Below are positions 22,503-31,178 of a stretch of 64,000 nucleotides of DNA, in pieces (positions within the stretch are counted from its first letter, which is position 1; each line of letters starts with the position of its first letter). The position numbers and the translations under genes were made by a program. A model generated the notes under the pieces. The model was not told where the DNA came from, did not search any database, and worked only from the letters and a program-made list of their open reading frames with translations. Origin of the DNA: an uncultured Porphyromonadaceae bacterium (GTDB lineage Bacteria > Bacteroidota > Bacteroidia > Bacteroidales > Muribaculaceae); NCBI GenBank assembly GCA_900545955.1, contig URAU01000004.1, forward strand, positions 107,306 to 171,305, written 5' to 3'.

Positions 22503-23261
22503 TTAGCGCGGTTGCTCTATCGGGCGGGTGCCGTTGCATTTCGGATAGTCGCTGCAACCCCAGAATTCGCGCCCCTGCATCTGCCCCTTCTTTTGCATTC
22601 GTCTGAGCATGGGCTTACCGCATTTCGGGCACGCCGGTGCGTCGGTCTCCGCGGCCTGTTCCCTGCGGGCTTCAAGGCGCTCTGCCGTCATGTTCTCGGT
22701 GAAACCGCCTGAATGCCGGAAGTCTTCGAGTTGGCGCTGAATCTGCGCCTGCAGCAGCCGATTCACCCTGACGCACAACACCAGCATCGCGTTGGCCACC
22801 ATATCAGGATTGTCGCTAAGCAACCAGCGGTCGAATTTCCCCTTTTGGGCGAGAATGTGTCTGGCGGCATCGTGCAGGTAGCTGTTGGAATATTGCGGGG
22901 TGTCGAGGCGCATCTGTCAGATAGCCTCGCGGTCGGGATTGCCGATTGCCCATACATTGGACTTTCTGCGCAGGAGAAAATTGAAATAGTCGCCCTGAGG
23001 CTCGTCGAAACTTGCGCGTGCCACATCGAGCAGGCGCATCTCCGTTTCAACCGAAGTGGAATGCCGGGCGGAGCCTTCCGCGATATTGGCCACGCCGCAT
23101 CGGGCCGCCATCACCATCTGGTCGTAGAGACGGCGCCCCGGGGCCATCCGGTAATCCACAAACCGCTCGCAGAAATCCTGCGTGGCAAGCTGAATCACAT
23201 TAGCCAGAATCCACGAATTCAGCCAGTGGTAAGCCTGGGAAAACTGGATGTTTACGCCCAT
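22503..23261 (-). pseudogene. Four-helix-bundle protein with suffix domain and C4 zinc ribbon, split by in-frame TGA
   Basis: Two ORFs in the same frame are separated by one TGA at 22917-22919. The first part (22917-23261, 114 residues) is a four-helix-bundle/S23-type protein (DQMVMAARCGVANIAEGSARHSTSVETEMRLL). The second (22503-22913, 136 residues) resumes at an ATG two codons after the stop and carries the suffix domain plus a topoisomerase-type zinc ribbon (CPKCGKPM...WGCSDYPKC). In known relatives (TIGR04258-like) these domains form one polypeptide, and the break DREAI-stop-QMRL falls inside continuous homology. It is probably a Trp or Arg codon mutated to TGA. Reinitiation, read-through or a genuine two-gene split are alternatives. 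Confidence 0.65.
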
Positions 23262-23314
23262 AGTCTATTCCGCTATTAGATTAGTTTATTCAATCCCAGC
23301 GGCAAATTTACTTA

Positions 23315-23370
23315 ATCTTCGGGATTAATTCCGATTTATCTTGATTAATCTCGATAAATCCCGATAATTT
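23315..23370. repeat. 10-bp periodic repeat array 2
   Basis: About five units (GGGATTAATT, CCGATTTATC, TTGATTAATC, TCGATAAATC, CCGATAATTT) show the same 10-base period and consensus CYCGATWAWT as the other two arrays. Confidence 0.7.
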
Positions 23371-23389
23371 TCTGCTTTTGACCCTTTGC

Positions 23390-23452
23390 AAAAAAGTCAA
23401 CATCGAAGATGCAACCTTTATAGCTTTGAAAGGCTTCATCTTCGATGTTAAC
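23390..23452 (-). terminator. Terminator of the large LRR gene
   Basis: On the minus strand GTTAACATCGAAGATG pairs with CATCTTCGATGTTGAC with an inner CCTTT/AAAGG stem, followed by TTTTTT. It lies about 40 bases after the LRR gene stop. Confidence 0.88.
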
Positions 23453-23493
23453 TTATTGTTGTTAATGGATTACATCGTCGTTGTTGCGGACGG

Positions 23494-26079
23494 CTATCTC
23501 ACGATATATTTAAATGTCTCTTTTGAAGAGCGAATAACATATATACCTGGCGCGAGATCTTTGAGATTTTCGGCTGTAGCGGTTTTGGCTATGCATAATC
23601 CCCTTAAATCATATACTTCAAAACTGGATTCAAAACCCTCGTCAAAGATATCCTCAATTGATGAGATACCTACATTGACAACGATTTCTGCCGATAGTCC
23701 ATTTTCAGCCGCTACCCGTATTATAGTTTTACCGGTAGTGATTGCCTCAACGATTCCATTGCTGTCTACAGTCGCCACGGACTCGTCGCTTGACGTCCAG
23801 TTGAGTTGGTTAGTCGCTTCTTCAGGAACTACAGAAACTATTAATTTCTTACTCTCGCCGGGAAGCATATTCAGCTCATTACCTGAAATTCCACTGGCAT
23901 CCATGTCGATAGCAATTTCATAGTCTTGAATCCTGTGGAATCCTTTCCATGGGGCCGTAATACGATAAGTCGCATAAGAGGACGGGGTTACGTACAAAGT
24001 TGCGTTCGAGTATGCTACATCTTCGAAGCATGCTTCAGTTTGTAAAGGGGCGGTATCCATTAATGCAATCAGAGTGCTTAGATTGGCACATCCGAGGAAA
24101 AGCCCACTTCCCAGAGTCTTGAGATTAGTACCGAAAGTTACTGTGGAAAGATTTGTAGCATCATTAAATGCTTCATTGCTGATAGACTCGACATTTTTGC
24201 CAATCAATAGCTCTTTCAGATTTGAACATCCGGCTAAAGCTTTTGCTCCGATAGATTTTATCCCGACACCGGTATCAAACGATTTCAGTGTTGAGCAGTT
24301 TATGAAAGAGAAATCGTTTATTGAAAGGATTTCGTCGCCTATAGTTATGTCTGATACATCTTTCCCATTGAGGGTTAACCTCTTTGCATAATAAAGAGGG
24401 TTAGCCATTTCGTTTGCGAATGTCTGGTTACACCAACCAGTCATACTGGATGTGTTGACGCATGTCAATGCCTTGCATTCGTTGAATGCACCCGCGCCTA
24501 CATTACCAAGCCCTTCGCCGACATCAATGGTAGATAGTGCGGAGCAATCGGCGAAAGCAAAATTCTGTAATTGTTTCAGGCTTTTCGACACGGTTACCGT
24601 TTTTAGTGATGGGCAACTATGAAACGCACGTTGTCCTATAGATTCCATTTTCTCCGAAAGGACTACAGATTCGAGATTCTTACAGGAATAGAATGCCTGA
24701 TAGGCAAACATCTTGACATTCTTGGTGTCATCTAATTTCACAAGACCAGAAAGAGTAAAGGCGTCTCCACAGATAGACTCAACGCTTTCAGCAAGATTCA
24801 AGGCTGTTATATCTGTACAATATATAAATGTACGGGGCTGTATAGATATAACTCCCTCCGGGATTGTCAGTGTGGTTTGCTTTTTCCCTCTTATTGAAAA
24901 ACCATGGCTATAGTACATGGGATTGCTACACCAGGATTCCAACTGTACTCCACACCAAGCTGCAAGGTCTTCCAATTCTACTTCGCTCAGTTTGGAACAT
25001 CCTCTAAACGCATCGTATCCAATTGACTTTATTCCCTTCCCAAGCATAATATACTCCAGCTCAGAATTCCCTTCAAAAGTCTGCTTGCCAATGCTTTGTA
25101 CAGAGGCAGGAAGTCCAAGGAATTCCAACTTGGTACCAAGAAAGGCTTTATCGCCAATAGTTTTTACAGTATTGCCAAGTGAAATATTCTTTAGGTTGGA
25201 ACAGAACTGGAATGCATTATCACCAATTGTGAGAATGCCGTCGGGAATTACGACTTCCTGTAAATCCTTATAGCTGCTAAATGCATTGCTCCCTATTTCG
25301 GTAACAGGGAGTGTCTTGTCAAGGCAGGATGATACATTTGTCTCGGGACGTAAATTTGTAATATTGCTGTTGGTAGAGCCGATTGCTACGGCATATTCGC
25401 TTACAAGCGGGTCATATTGATAGATTAATTCATTGACAATAGATACATCTGCATCATCGGAAACCGTGCCAATCCATCCTGAATAGGCTTGTTTGCATCC
25501 ATAGGGCACATGGATAATTGGCTCGTCGCCAAAAACCTCATGCTTTTCACCGATACCACTGTCAATTTTAGGCGGAGTGTTGGCGAGAATATATACAGCG
25601 CAATTTTTCTCATTGGGTAGCCCGATATAGGCAGCCGGTGTAAAGGCTCTGTCACCGATAGTTGTAATTGACTTGCCGATTACCACCTTTTTAAGGGAAT
25701 TATTATAGAGGAATGCATACTTGCCAATCGTTTTGACTGTGTGAGGGATAACTACCGAAGTGATATGGTTTGCTCCTTCGCCAGAATCTTCATTGCTAAA
25801 ACTGGTGAAACTGTAATCTGAGATTTTGGTGACGGTGTATGTTCTGCCTGAGATAGTAATTTTGTCTGGAATGACAAGATCGCCGGAAAGATTGTTAGTG
25901 CCAGCAGTGATGTTGTGAAATGGATTGGCGCCGGTATAAGAGCCTTCTTTCGTGGCGCATTCTCCGTCAGGCATATCCCATGTTGTATAATTTACACCCT
26001 GATAGGTGAAGTCTGTGGCCACTACTTGCTGCAACGAGCCAAGTAAGAGAAGAAATAATAGCAGGATTTTAGTTTTCAT
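23494..26079 (-). CDS. Large secreted BspA-like leucine-rich-repeat protein with Big2 domain
   Basis: This 861-residue protein has a signal peptide (MKTKILLLFLLLLGSLQQVVA). It carries many BspA/TpLRR repeats (for example HTVKTIGKYAFLYNNSLKKV, LGNTVKTIGDKAFLGTKLEF). A bacterial Ig-like Big2 domain follows near residues 715-800 (MLPGESKKLIVSVVPEEA, WTSSDESVATVD). The C-terminal module (GFESSFEVYDLRGLCIAKT to YVIRSSKETFKYIVR) resembles type IX secretion sorting signals. It is likely a surface or secreted adhesin-like protein; no substrate can be inferred. AT content is higher than in the housekeeping neighbours. It stands downstream of the small P-loop gene by 9 bases. Confidence 0.85.
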   Translation of the reverse strand: MKTKILLLFLLLLGSLQQVVATDFTYQGVNYTTWDMPDGECATKEGSYTGANPFHNITAGTNNLSGDLVIPDKITISGRTYTVTKISDYSFTSFSNEDSGEGANHITSVVIPHTVKTIGKYAFLYNNSLKKVVIGKSITTIGDRAFTPAAYIGLPNEKNCAVYILANTPPKIDSGIGEKHEVFGDEPIIHVPYGCKQAYSGWIGTVSDDADVSIVNELIYQYDPLVSEYAVAIGSTNSNITNLRPETNVSSCLDKTLPVTEIGSNAFSSYKDLQEVVIPDGILTIGDNAFQFCSNLKNISLGNTVKTIGDKAFLGTKLEFLGLPASVQSIGKQTFEGNSELEYIMLGKGIKSIGYDAFRGCSKLSEVELEDLAAWCGVQLESWCSNPMYYSHGFSIRGKKQTTLTIPEGVISIQPRTFIYCTDITALNLAESVESICGDAFTLSGLVKLDDTKNVKMFAYQAFYSCKNLESVVLSEKMESIGQRAFHSCPSLKTVTVSKSLKQLQNFAFADCSALSTIDVGEGLGNVGAGAFNECKALTCVNTSSMTGWCNQTFANEMANPLYYAKRLTLNGKDVSDITIGDEILSINDFSFINCSTLKSFDTGVGIKSIGAKALAGCSNLKELLIGKNVESISNEAFNDATNLSTVTFGTNLKTLGSGLFLGCANLSTLIALMDTAPLQTEACFEDVAYSNATLYVTPSSYATYRITAPWKGFHRIQDYEIAIDMDASGISGNELNMLPGESKKLIVSVVPEEATNQLNWTSSDESVATVDSNGIVEAITTGKTIIRVAAENGLSAEIVVNVGISSIEDIFDEGFESSFEVYDLRGLCIAKTATAENLKDLAPGIYVIRSSKETFKYIVR

Positions 26080-26088
26080 AATATCGTT

Positions 26089-26517
26089 TTAAATCAATGG
26101 AAATATCGTGTTTGCGATATGTGTTTCACTTGCGTTTTTTTCAATATTGGATTGCTCTCCCGGAAGGACGAAATATTGTATCGTAGTGTTGGTTTTCGCT
26201 TGAAGTAGAGCGATACTTTTCTTGTACCACACGCGGCTACGGATTGCGAGGATGAAGCGGTCCGGAACCAGGGCTATGGCCCGGTTGACATTTCTTTCGA
26301 TGATGCTGCAGTCGTCGCCGTCGGACGTTATCAAAATGGTCTTTCCGTTATAAGAGAGCGTGGCCTGAAAATCATCTCCCGGTTGATAATTTTGCCAAAA
26401 ATTTTCCGGACTTGATTGAAGCACGGTGGCGCCGGCCTGTTGCAGGAGATTGAACAGTTTATAGCAAGTCGTGGATTTTCCTGCATCACTTTCGCCGTAG
26501 ATAGCAAATGTATCCAT
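26089..26517 (-). CDS. Small P-loop ATPase-like protein
   Basis: This 142-residue protein begins MDTFAIYGESDAGKSTTCYKL with a Walker A motif GESDAGKST at residues 8-16. A possible Walker B-like strand is TILITSDGDD. The rest is alpha/beta without a family I recognise. The longer frame upstream to 26589 lacks support, and the ATG at 26517 gives the P-loop at the expected N-terminal position. It lies just downstream of a structured RNA/terminator region and 9 bases upstream of the large LRR gene, so cotranscription is possible. The function is unknown; a small nucleoside-triphosphate-binding or stress-sensing role is only speculation. Confidence 0.6.
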   Translation of the reverse strand: MDTFAIYGESDAGKSTTCYKLFNLLQQAGATVLQSSPENFWQNYQPGDDFQATLSYNGKTILITSDGDDCSIIERNVNRAIALVPDRFILAIRSRVWYKKSIALLQAKTNTTIQYFVLPGEQSNIEKNASETHIANTIFPLI

Positions 26518-26571
26518 AGTTATTATTTTGCCGTCCGGGCTCACGGGGTGGCAACTGATTGGGCTATAAAG

Positions 26572-26892
26572 AAAAAGCGTGAGAGCCATACTTTCTGTCC
26601 GTTCTCACGTTCAGAGGCCCTGGAATTGCCCATCGTAGTAGAACGGACAGAGTGCAGAGGCCTCACGCGGAATATGAATATATGTCAGTAGTCGGCACTC
26701 GCGTGTCGGCTCTGATTTTCTGTCATATCCACTTTAGAGACGTCTACCTCTGTCTCAAATCCTGACTACGATTAGAAATTTACCAGGTTTCTGAACGTCA
26801 AGAAAAGAGCGTGGAGTAAACGCTTTTTGTCAAATATGTCTTGCAACCCTCCCTGCTTCGAGCCCACGACCGGGCCTCTGCAGTGCGGTCTG
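26572..26892 (-). ncRNA. Candidate structured noncoding RNA or attenuated leader
   Basis: A canonical minus-strand promoter at 26899-26930 would start transcription near 26892. A hairpin CGTGAGA/TCTCACG (26578-26609) followed by TTTTT ends the unit near 26572, about 320 nt later. Strong internal pairings on the minus strand include GAACGGACAG/CTGTCCGTTC (26595-26604 with 26641-26650). CAGAGGCCC near the 5' end can pair with either GGGCCTCTG (26612-26620) or GGCCTCTGC (26654-26662). No convincing ORF fills the segment. It fits neither tmRNA, SRP RNA nor RNase P; an independent sRNA or a regulatory leader of the P-loop gene remain open. Confidence 0.5.
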
Positions 26893-26898
26893 CATCGG

Positions 26899-26930
26899 CA
26901 AAATTAAAAATATTTTATTATTCAGCCAAA
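26899..26930 (-). promoter_or_regulatory. Bacteroidetes-type promoter for the structured RNA
   Basis: On the minus strand TTTG (26927-26930), a 20-base spacer and TAATTTTG (26899-26906) match the consensus exactly. It points into the GC-rich structured segment, with no gene start within 350 bases. Confidence 0.65.
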
Positions 26931-26943
26931 TATTCAGTTGTAA

Positions 26944-27003
26944 ACCGGATAAATCTCGATTAATCCCGATTATTCTCGATAACTACTGATTATTCTCGAT
27001 AAG
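26944..27003. repeat. 10-bp periodic repeat array 3
   Basis: Six units (CCGGATAAAT, CTCGATTAAT, CCCGATTATT, CTCGATAACT, ACTGATTATT, CTCGATAAGG) show the same period and consensus as arrays 1 and 2. It begins directly downstream of the mltG stop codon. Confidence 0.75.
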
Positions 27004-27009
27004 GGGGGA

Positions 27010-28020
27010 TTAGTGGCTGTAGGCGGCGGAGCGGAAGCGCTTGGCGTTGGCGAGGTGGTCGGCGTAGCTGGCGGTGAAGTCGTGGTAGCCGGAGCCGTCG
27101 GGGCGGGCGCACATGTAGATGTTGCCGTGGGCGGGGGCGTTGAGCACCTGGTCGATGGTGCGGGCCTCGGGAAGACGGATGATGCCCGGGGGCAGCCCGG
27201 CGTAGCGGTAGGTGTTGTAAGGGGAGTCGGTCTGAAGCATGGCTCCGGCCACGCGACGGGCGGCGAAGTCGCCGGCGGCGAATTTCACGGTGGGATCGGC
27301 CTGGAGTTTCATCCCCCGGTGAAGGCGGTTGAGATATAGGCGCGCTATCTGCGGGCGCTCGTCGCGCCGGTTGCTCTCCTCCTCGACAATCGAGGCCAAC
27401 ACCGATGCCTGCAGCGGCGTAAGTCCTTGTGCGGCAGCCTTGTCGCGGCGTTCCTGAGTCCAGAACGACGCATAGTTGGCGCGGATTTTGCGTATCAGGT
27501 CGTCGGGCGATGCGCTCCAGTAGACCTCGTAGGTATCAGGCAGAAACTGCGCTTCGAACTCACGGTCGGTAAGACCGTCGGCCGCTTCGAGGCGTCTCGC
27601 GGCCTCTATGAATTCGGGTGTGGTGAAATCCATCTTCGCTGCGAGTGTTTCGGCGAGCTGGCCGAAGGTGCGCAGGTTGTTGAATGTCAGTTTTATGGGT
27701 GTCTGGTTCCCTTGACTGATTCTGCGGGCCACCCGCCACGCGCGTTCGCCCGGTTCCACGCGGTAGGCGCCGTGGGATTTGCCGATGTCCTGGCTCCACA
27801 GCATGGCTACGGTCGACCCGAAGCGGTCGCCGAGTGCGGCGCGGAGCGAATCCTTGGCCTCCCCGACGGTAGCGTGGCGGGGAATATGAACCCATGCGGC
27901 GGTCTCGCCGTCGTAGCCGGCGGCGAGTCGGGTGAAATACCATGCTCCGGCAATCATCACGGCGAATGCCACGAGGAGAATTATTCGGCGCTTGCGTGTC
28001 TCGGATTTCTGATCTGCCAT
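27010..28020 (-). CDS. mltG: Endolytic murein transglycosylase MltG
   Basis: This 336-residue protein has one N-terminal membrane anchor (about 11-31, RRIILLVAFAVMIAGAWYF). A LysM-like region follows near 45-130, then the YceG/MltG catalytic domain. The catalytic Glu lies in SVLASIVEEESNRRDERPQIARLYLNRL, followed by the conserved LQADPTVKFA and PYNTYRYAGLPPGII motifs. It cleaves nascent peptidoglycan strands and helps set glycan chain length. The start is 13 bases after the pnuC stop, so it is probably in the TPP-riboswitch operon, an unusual partner for thiamine genes. Confidence 0.95.
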   Translation of the reverse strand: MADQKSETRKRRIILLVAFAVMIAGAWYFTRLAAGYDGETAAWVHIPRHATVGEAKDSLRAALGDRFGSTVAMLWSQDIGKSHGAYRVEPGERAWRVARRISQGNQTPIKLTFNNLRTFGQLAETLAAKMDFTTPEFIEAARRLEAADGLTDREFEAQFLPDTYEVYWSASPDDLIRKIRANYASFWTQERRDKAAAQGLTPLQASVLASIVEEESNRRDERPQIARLYLNRLHRGMKLQADPTVKFAAGDFAARRVAGAMLQTDSPYNTYRYAGLPPGIIRLPEARTIDQVLNAPAHGNIYMCARPDGSGYHDFTASYADHLANAKRFRSAAYSH

Positions 28021-28033
28021 AATGTATTGAATT

Positions 28034-28636
28034 TTACGATTGAGTCATGGCGGCGGTTTGGGGCTTCTGCGACGCCATGATGCGCAGCCATTTGCGGTAG
28101 CCCAGCAGCGATACGGCCGTATAGGCGGCATAAAGCACCGCATAGAAGTAGATGCCCTTATAGATGTAGAGGGCCACGCATACTATATCTACAACAAACC
28201 AGACCAGCCACTGTTCGGCTATCTTGCGCGCCATCATCCACATTCCCACGATGCTCAGCGCAGTAGTGAAGGCGTCGGCATAGGGCACGGTCGAGTCGGT
28301 GCATGTTATAAGCCAGCAGGCCAGGGCTGCCCACAATGCGGCCGCCACAACCGCCAGCACACTCGCGCGGCGCCATCCCACATGGCTCACCGGCAGCTCC
28401 TCCTTCTCCTTTTTGGCGAAGTTGAAGGTCCAGGCCAGATAGCCGTATCCGGCCATCACGAGGTAGTAGATGTTGATGGCGAAGTCGGCGTAGAGGCCCT
28501 TGCTGAAGTATACCCACATGGAAATCATGGGCATGATCAGCCCCACGAGGAATACCAGCCGGTTGGCGTGGTATTCGAACCAGAGGTAGCAGAGTCCTGT
28601 GAGCAGCCCGAGGAATTCAATCCCTTGCAGTGGCAT
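28034..28636 (-). CDS. pnuT: PnuC-family transporter, probable thiamine transporter PnuT
   Basis: This 200-residue protein has about seven predicted membrane helices and the PnuC family pattern (GIEFLGLLTGLCYLWFEYHANRLVF, NIYYLVMAGYGYLAW, WLVWFVVDIVCVALYIYKG). PnuC proteins are facilitators of nicotinamide riboside, but in Bacteroidetes the branch encoded with a TPP riboswitch and a TonB receptor (PnuT) is assigned to thiamine. Position 26 bases after the riboswitch-controlled receptor supports PnuT. mltG follows after 13 bases. Confidence 0.85.
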   Translation of the reverse strand: MPLQGIEFLGLLTGLCYLWFEYHANRLVFLVGLIMPMISMWVYFSKGLYADFAINIYYLVMAGYGYLAWTFNFAKKEKEELPVSHVGWRRASVLAVVAAALWAALACWLITCTDSTVPYADAFTTALSIVGMWMMARKIAEQWLVWFVVDIVCVALYIYKGIYFYAVLYAAYTAVSLLGYRKWLRIMASQKPQTAAMTQS

Positions 28637-28662
28637 ATATGTGGCGGTTTGGGGTTAGGGGG

Positions 28663-30960
28663 TCAGAAGCGGGCGGTCAGGGTGGCCATCACGTTGGTGG
28701 GTGCCTGGGCGGCGTAGCCGGCGTAGCGGTAAATCTCCTTCTTGCCGTCGGGACCTACGGAGTAGCCGGCACCGGCATAGCCGTTGTTGAAGTATTTTTC
28801 GTTGAATATGTTGTTGACGCTCAGCCCTACGCGTAGGCTCTTGATTCCGAGCAGCCCGCGGAAGGTGTAGCCCAGATGGAGGTTGCTGACGAAGTAGGCC
28901 TTGAGCAGGGCTGCCTCGGAGCGGGCGTTGTTCATATATTGTTTTCCCACGTAGAGACTCTGGAGCGACGCGTCGAATCCGGCCACATGGAAGTTGAATG
29001 CGTTGTTGAATGTCACGTCGGGCGAGAAAGCGATGGGTGTATCGCCGCAGTCGATAAAGATGGGGTTGGCATACTCCTCTTCGTAGATTACCTCGGTGAA
29101 ATTGCGGATACGGTTGCGCGACAGCGTAAGGCTCCACTGCCAGTCGAACCATTTGAGCGGCCGCAGGGCGCCCTGAAGCTCGATGCCCATGCGGTAGGAG
29201 CGGTCTACGTTGGTGCTCTGCGGGTTGCCTGTGTCGGAAAGCTGCCCGGTGAGCACGAGCTGGTCCTTATAGTCCATATAGTAGAGGTTGAGTCCGAGCG
29301 TGAAGAGGCTATGGCTGAAGGTGTAACCGGCCTCGTAGTCGAAGAGGCGTTCGGCACGCGGATACTCGTGGGGACGGGCGTTGGTGAAGTTGTCGGAGGT
29401 CGGCTCCTTGTGGGCAACACTCCACGAGGCGAAGGCGCGGTGGGCGCCGCTCTCGAAGTTCACTCCGGCCTTGGGGTTGAAGAAATCCCAGTTGCGTGCG
29501 AAGGCCAGCGGAGCCGGGGCGTTGATGGAGTAGTCCCAATAGTCGGCGTCGCCGTCGATGGTGTAATGGATGTGGCGGTACTGCACGTCGGCGAAAGCCG
29601 AGAGCGTGCGCGAGATGTCGACGGTTGCGCGGCCGTAGATATTGGCGTCGGTCTTGCGGCCGATGAAATCATAGTAGCGCTGGTCGGGGTTGATCGGGCC
29701 GATGTAGTTGCGTACCCAGGTTACGTTGCCGTAGTGGTCGCCGTGGAAGCGGTTTACTGCGCCCCCGAGCGTGGCGTTTACGCGCCCCTGACGGTAGTTG
29801 AGGCTGAAGGTGCCTCCGCCGAAGCGGTTGGCGAGATATTTGTCGCGCACCAGGTCGGATTTCTTAATGAGCGTGCCGTCGGAGTTGAGGTATGGCTCCA
29901 GGCCGTACTCAATGAGGCTGCGCTTCGTTTTGAGCTGGGTGTAGTAGCCGAAATCCTTGGTGTAGTGAAGCCCGACGTTGAGGCGCAGGTTGTTGGTGAT
30001 GCGCTGATAGAGCAGCAGCTGGAAATGGTGCTGGGTGTAGTGGTCCTTCTGGTCGGGGTAGAAGGCGGGGTTTCCGTCGTCGTCGGTGTAGAGCCCGCAG
30101 GGATTGTATCGGCGGCCGTAGCGCTCCATATCCTCGAGCGAGGCGTAGTCCCACGCCATGTACGTCTCCTCCTTGCCGCCGAAGGCCACAAGGCGCACCG
30201 TGGTGTTGGCGCTGCGGTAAGCGGCTTGGCCGAAATAGCTCCATAGGTCGACCGAGGCGCGGTCGATGTAGCCGTCGGACCCCAGATGACTGATGCGGGC
30301 GTCGAAGCTCCAGTGGTCCTTCAACAGGCCGGAGCCAACGCGGATGGATTCGCGGTGGGAGCCGTAGGACCCGTAGGCACCGGCCAGTTCGGCGTAGCCG
30401 TCGTCGCTTGGGAGGTCGGTGAGCATGTTGATCGACGCGCCGAAGGCGGCGGCGCCGTTGGTCGACGTGCCGACGCCGCGCTGCACCTGCACGGAGTTGA
30501 GGCTCGACGCCAGGTCGGGCATGTTGACCCAGTATACTCGGTGGCTCTCGGGATTGTTGATGGGCACACCGTTGATAGTCACATTGATGCGCGAGCCGTC
30601 GGTGCCGCGCACGCGCATCGAGGTGTAGCCCATTCCCGCGCCCGCGTCGCTGGTGGCCACCATCGAGGGGGTCATCTGCAGAAGGTAGGGCACGTCGCGG
30701 CCGTCGTTTTCGCGGCTTATCTGTGTCTTGCTGATGTTGGTGAATGCCACGGGCGTCTTGGCCGTGGCGCGGTTGGCGATTACCTCCACTGAGGGGAGGT
30801 GCACACCCCTTGTCGTGGCCGTATCGGCCGCAAAGGTGTTGAAGTCTTTACTGGCGGCTGCCACAGCGCTTTCGGCGGCCGTGGCAGCGCCCGAAACCGC
30901 CGTGAAGGCGGCGCACGCGGCTATAAGCCGCGAGGCATGGGTGAAGCTTTGCTTGCTCAT
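28663..30960 (-). CDS. TonB-dependent outer-membrane receptor, probable thiamine uptake
   Basis: This 765-residue protein has a signal peptide (SRLIAACAAFTAVSGAATAAE). The plug domain is near 60-180 (LPSVEVIANRATAK, DVPYLLQMTPSMVATSDAGAG, NVTINGVPINNPESH). A large beta-barrel ends in Phe (NVMATLTARF). The receptor imports substrates across the outer membrane using TonB energy. A TPP riboswitch lies directly upstream and pnuT directly downstream, which points to thiamine or a thiamine precursor. The ATG at 30960 (MSKQSFTHASRL) is used because the longer frame runs back through the riboswitch. Confidence 0.9.
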   Translation of the reverse strand: MSKQSFTHASRLIAACAAFTAVSGAATAAESAVAAASKDFNTFAADTATTRGVHLPSVEVIANRATAKTPVAFTNISKTQISRENDGRDVPYLLQMTPSMVATSDAGAGMGYTSMRVRGTDGSRINVTINGVPINNPESHRVYWVNMPDLASSLNSVQVQRGVGTSTNGAAAFGASINMLTDLPSDDGYAELAGAYGSYGSHRESIRVGSGLLKDHWSFDARISHLGSDGYIDRASVDLWSYFGQAAYRSANTTVRLVAFGGKEETYMAWDYASLEDMERYGRRYNPCGLYTDDDGNPAFYPDQKDHYTQHHFQLLLYQRITNNLRLNVGLHYTKDFGYYTQLKTKRSLIEYGLEPYLNSDGTLIKKSDLVRDKYLANRFGGGTFSLNYRQGRVNATLGGAVNRFHGDHYGNVTWVRNYIGPINPDQRYYDFIGRKTDANIYGRATVDISRTLSAFADVQYRHIHYTIDGDADYWDYSINAPAPLAFARNWDFFNPKAGVNFESGAHRAFASWSVAHKEPTSDNFTNARPHEYPRAERLFDYEAGYTFSHSLFTLGLNLYYMDYKDQLVLTGQLSDTGNPQSTNVDRSYRMGIELQGALRPLKWFDWQWSLTLSRNRIRNFTEVIYEEEYANPIFIDCGDTPIAFSPDVTFNNAFNFHVAGFDASLQSLYVGKQYMNNARSEAALLKAYFVSNLHLGYTFRGLLGIKSLRVGLSVNNIFNEKYFNNGYAGAGYSVGPDGKKEIYRYAGYAAQAPTNVMATLTARF

Positions 30961-30971
30961 TGATGTAATTT

Positions 30972-31097
30972 TCTCTACGCCGGCGTTACCCGGATCAGGT
31001 TCGAAGGGTATAATCTCAGCTCCCGCCGCGGCGCCTTTCCCTCTGTGGAAGGCTTTCCAAGGCTCCCTCCGGAGCACTCGGCGGGGTAGCACCCCTA
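30972..31097 (-). promoter_or_regulatory. TPP riboswitch (THI element)
   Basis: On the minus strand the order GGGGTGCT, then GCTGAGATTATACCC, then GAACCTGATCCGGGTAA and CGCCGGCGTAGAGAA reproduces the conserved THI-box core. It ends 12 bases before the receptor ATG and no separate terminator lies between. Regulation is therefore probably at translation initiation: TPP binding would sequester the start region and lower synthesis of the uptake genes. Confidence 0.95.
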
Positions 31098-31178
31098 ATT
31101 ATTGATTTTTCACCCGCGAAGTTAGCGATTTAATTTGAATCGCCCCACCGTTATTGTAATTTTTTACCTTGTTTTTGT

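Noticed and set aside
26416..26691. Plus-strand 91-codon ORF over the P-loop gene start
   Set aside because: It is antisense to the Walker A region and extends into the structured RNA; no family resemblance.
26572..26892. tmRNA, SRP RNA or 6S RNA
   Set aside because: No tRNA-like ends or tag ORF, no SRP apical motif, and the fold is not a single long hairpin; a formal model search was not possible.
22371..27003. CRISPR array for the 10-bp periodic repeats
   Set aside because: Units are 10 bp, directly adjacent and without unique spacers, and no cas genes are near.
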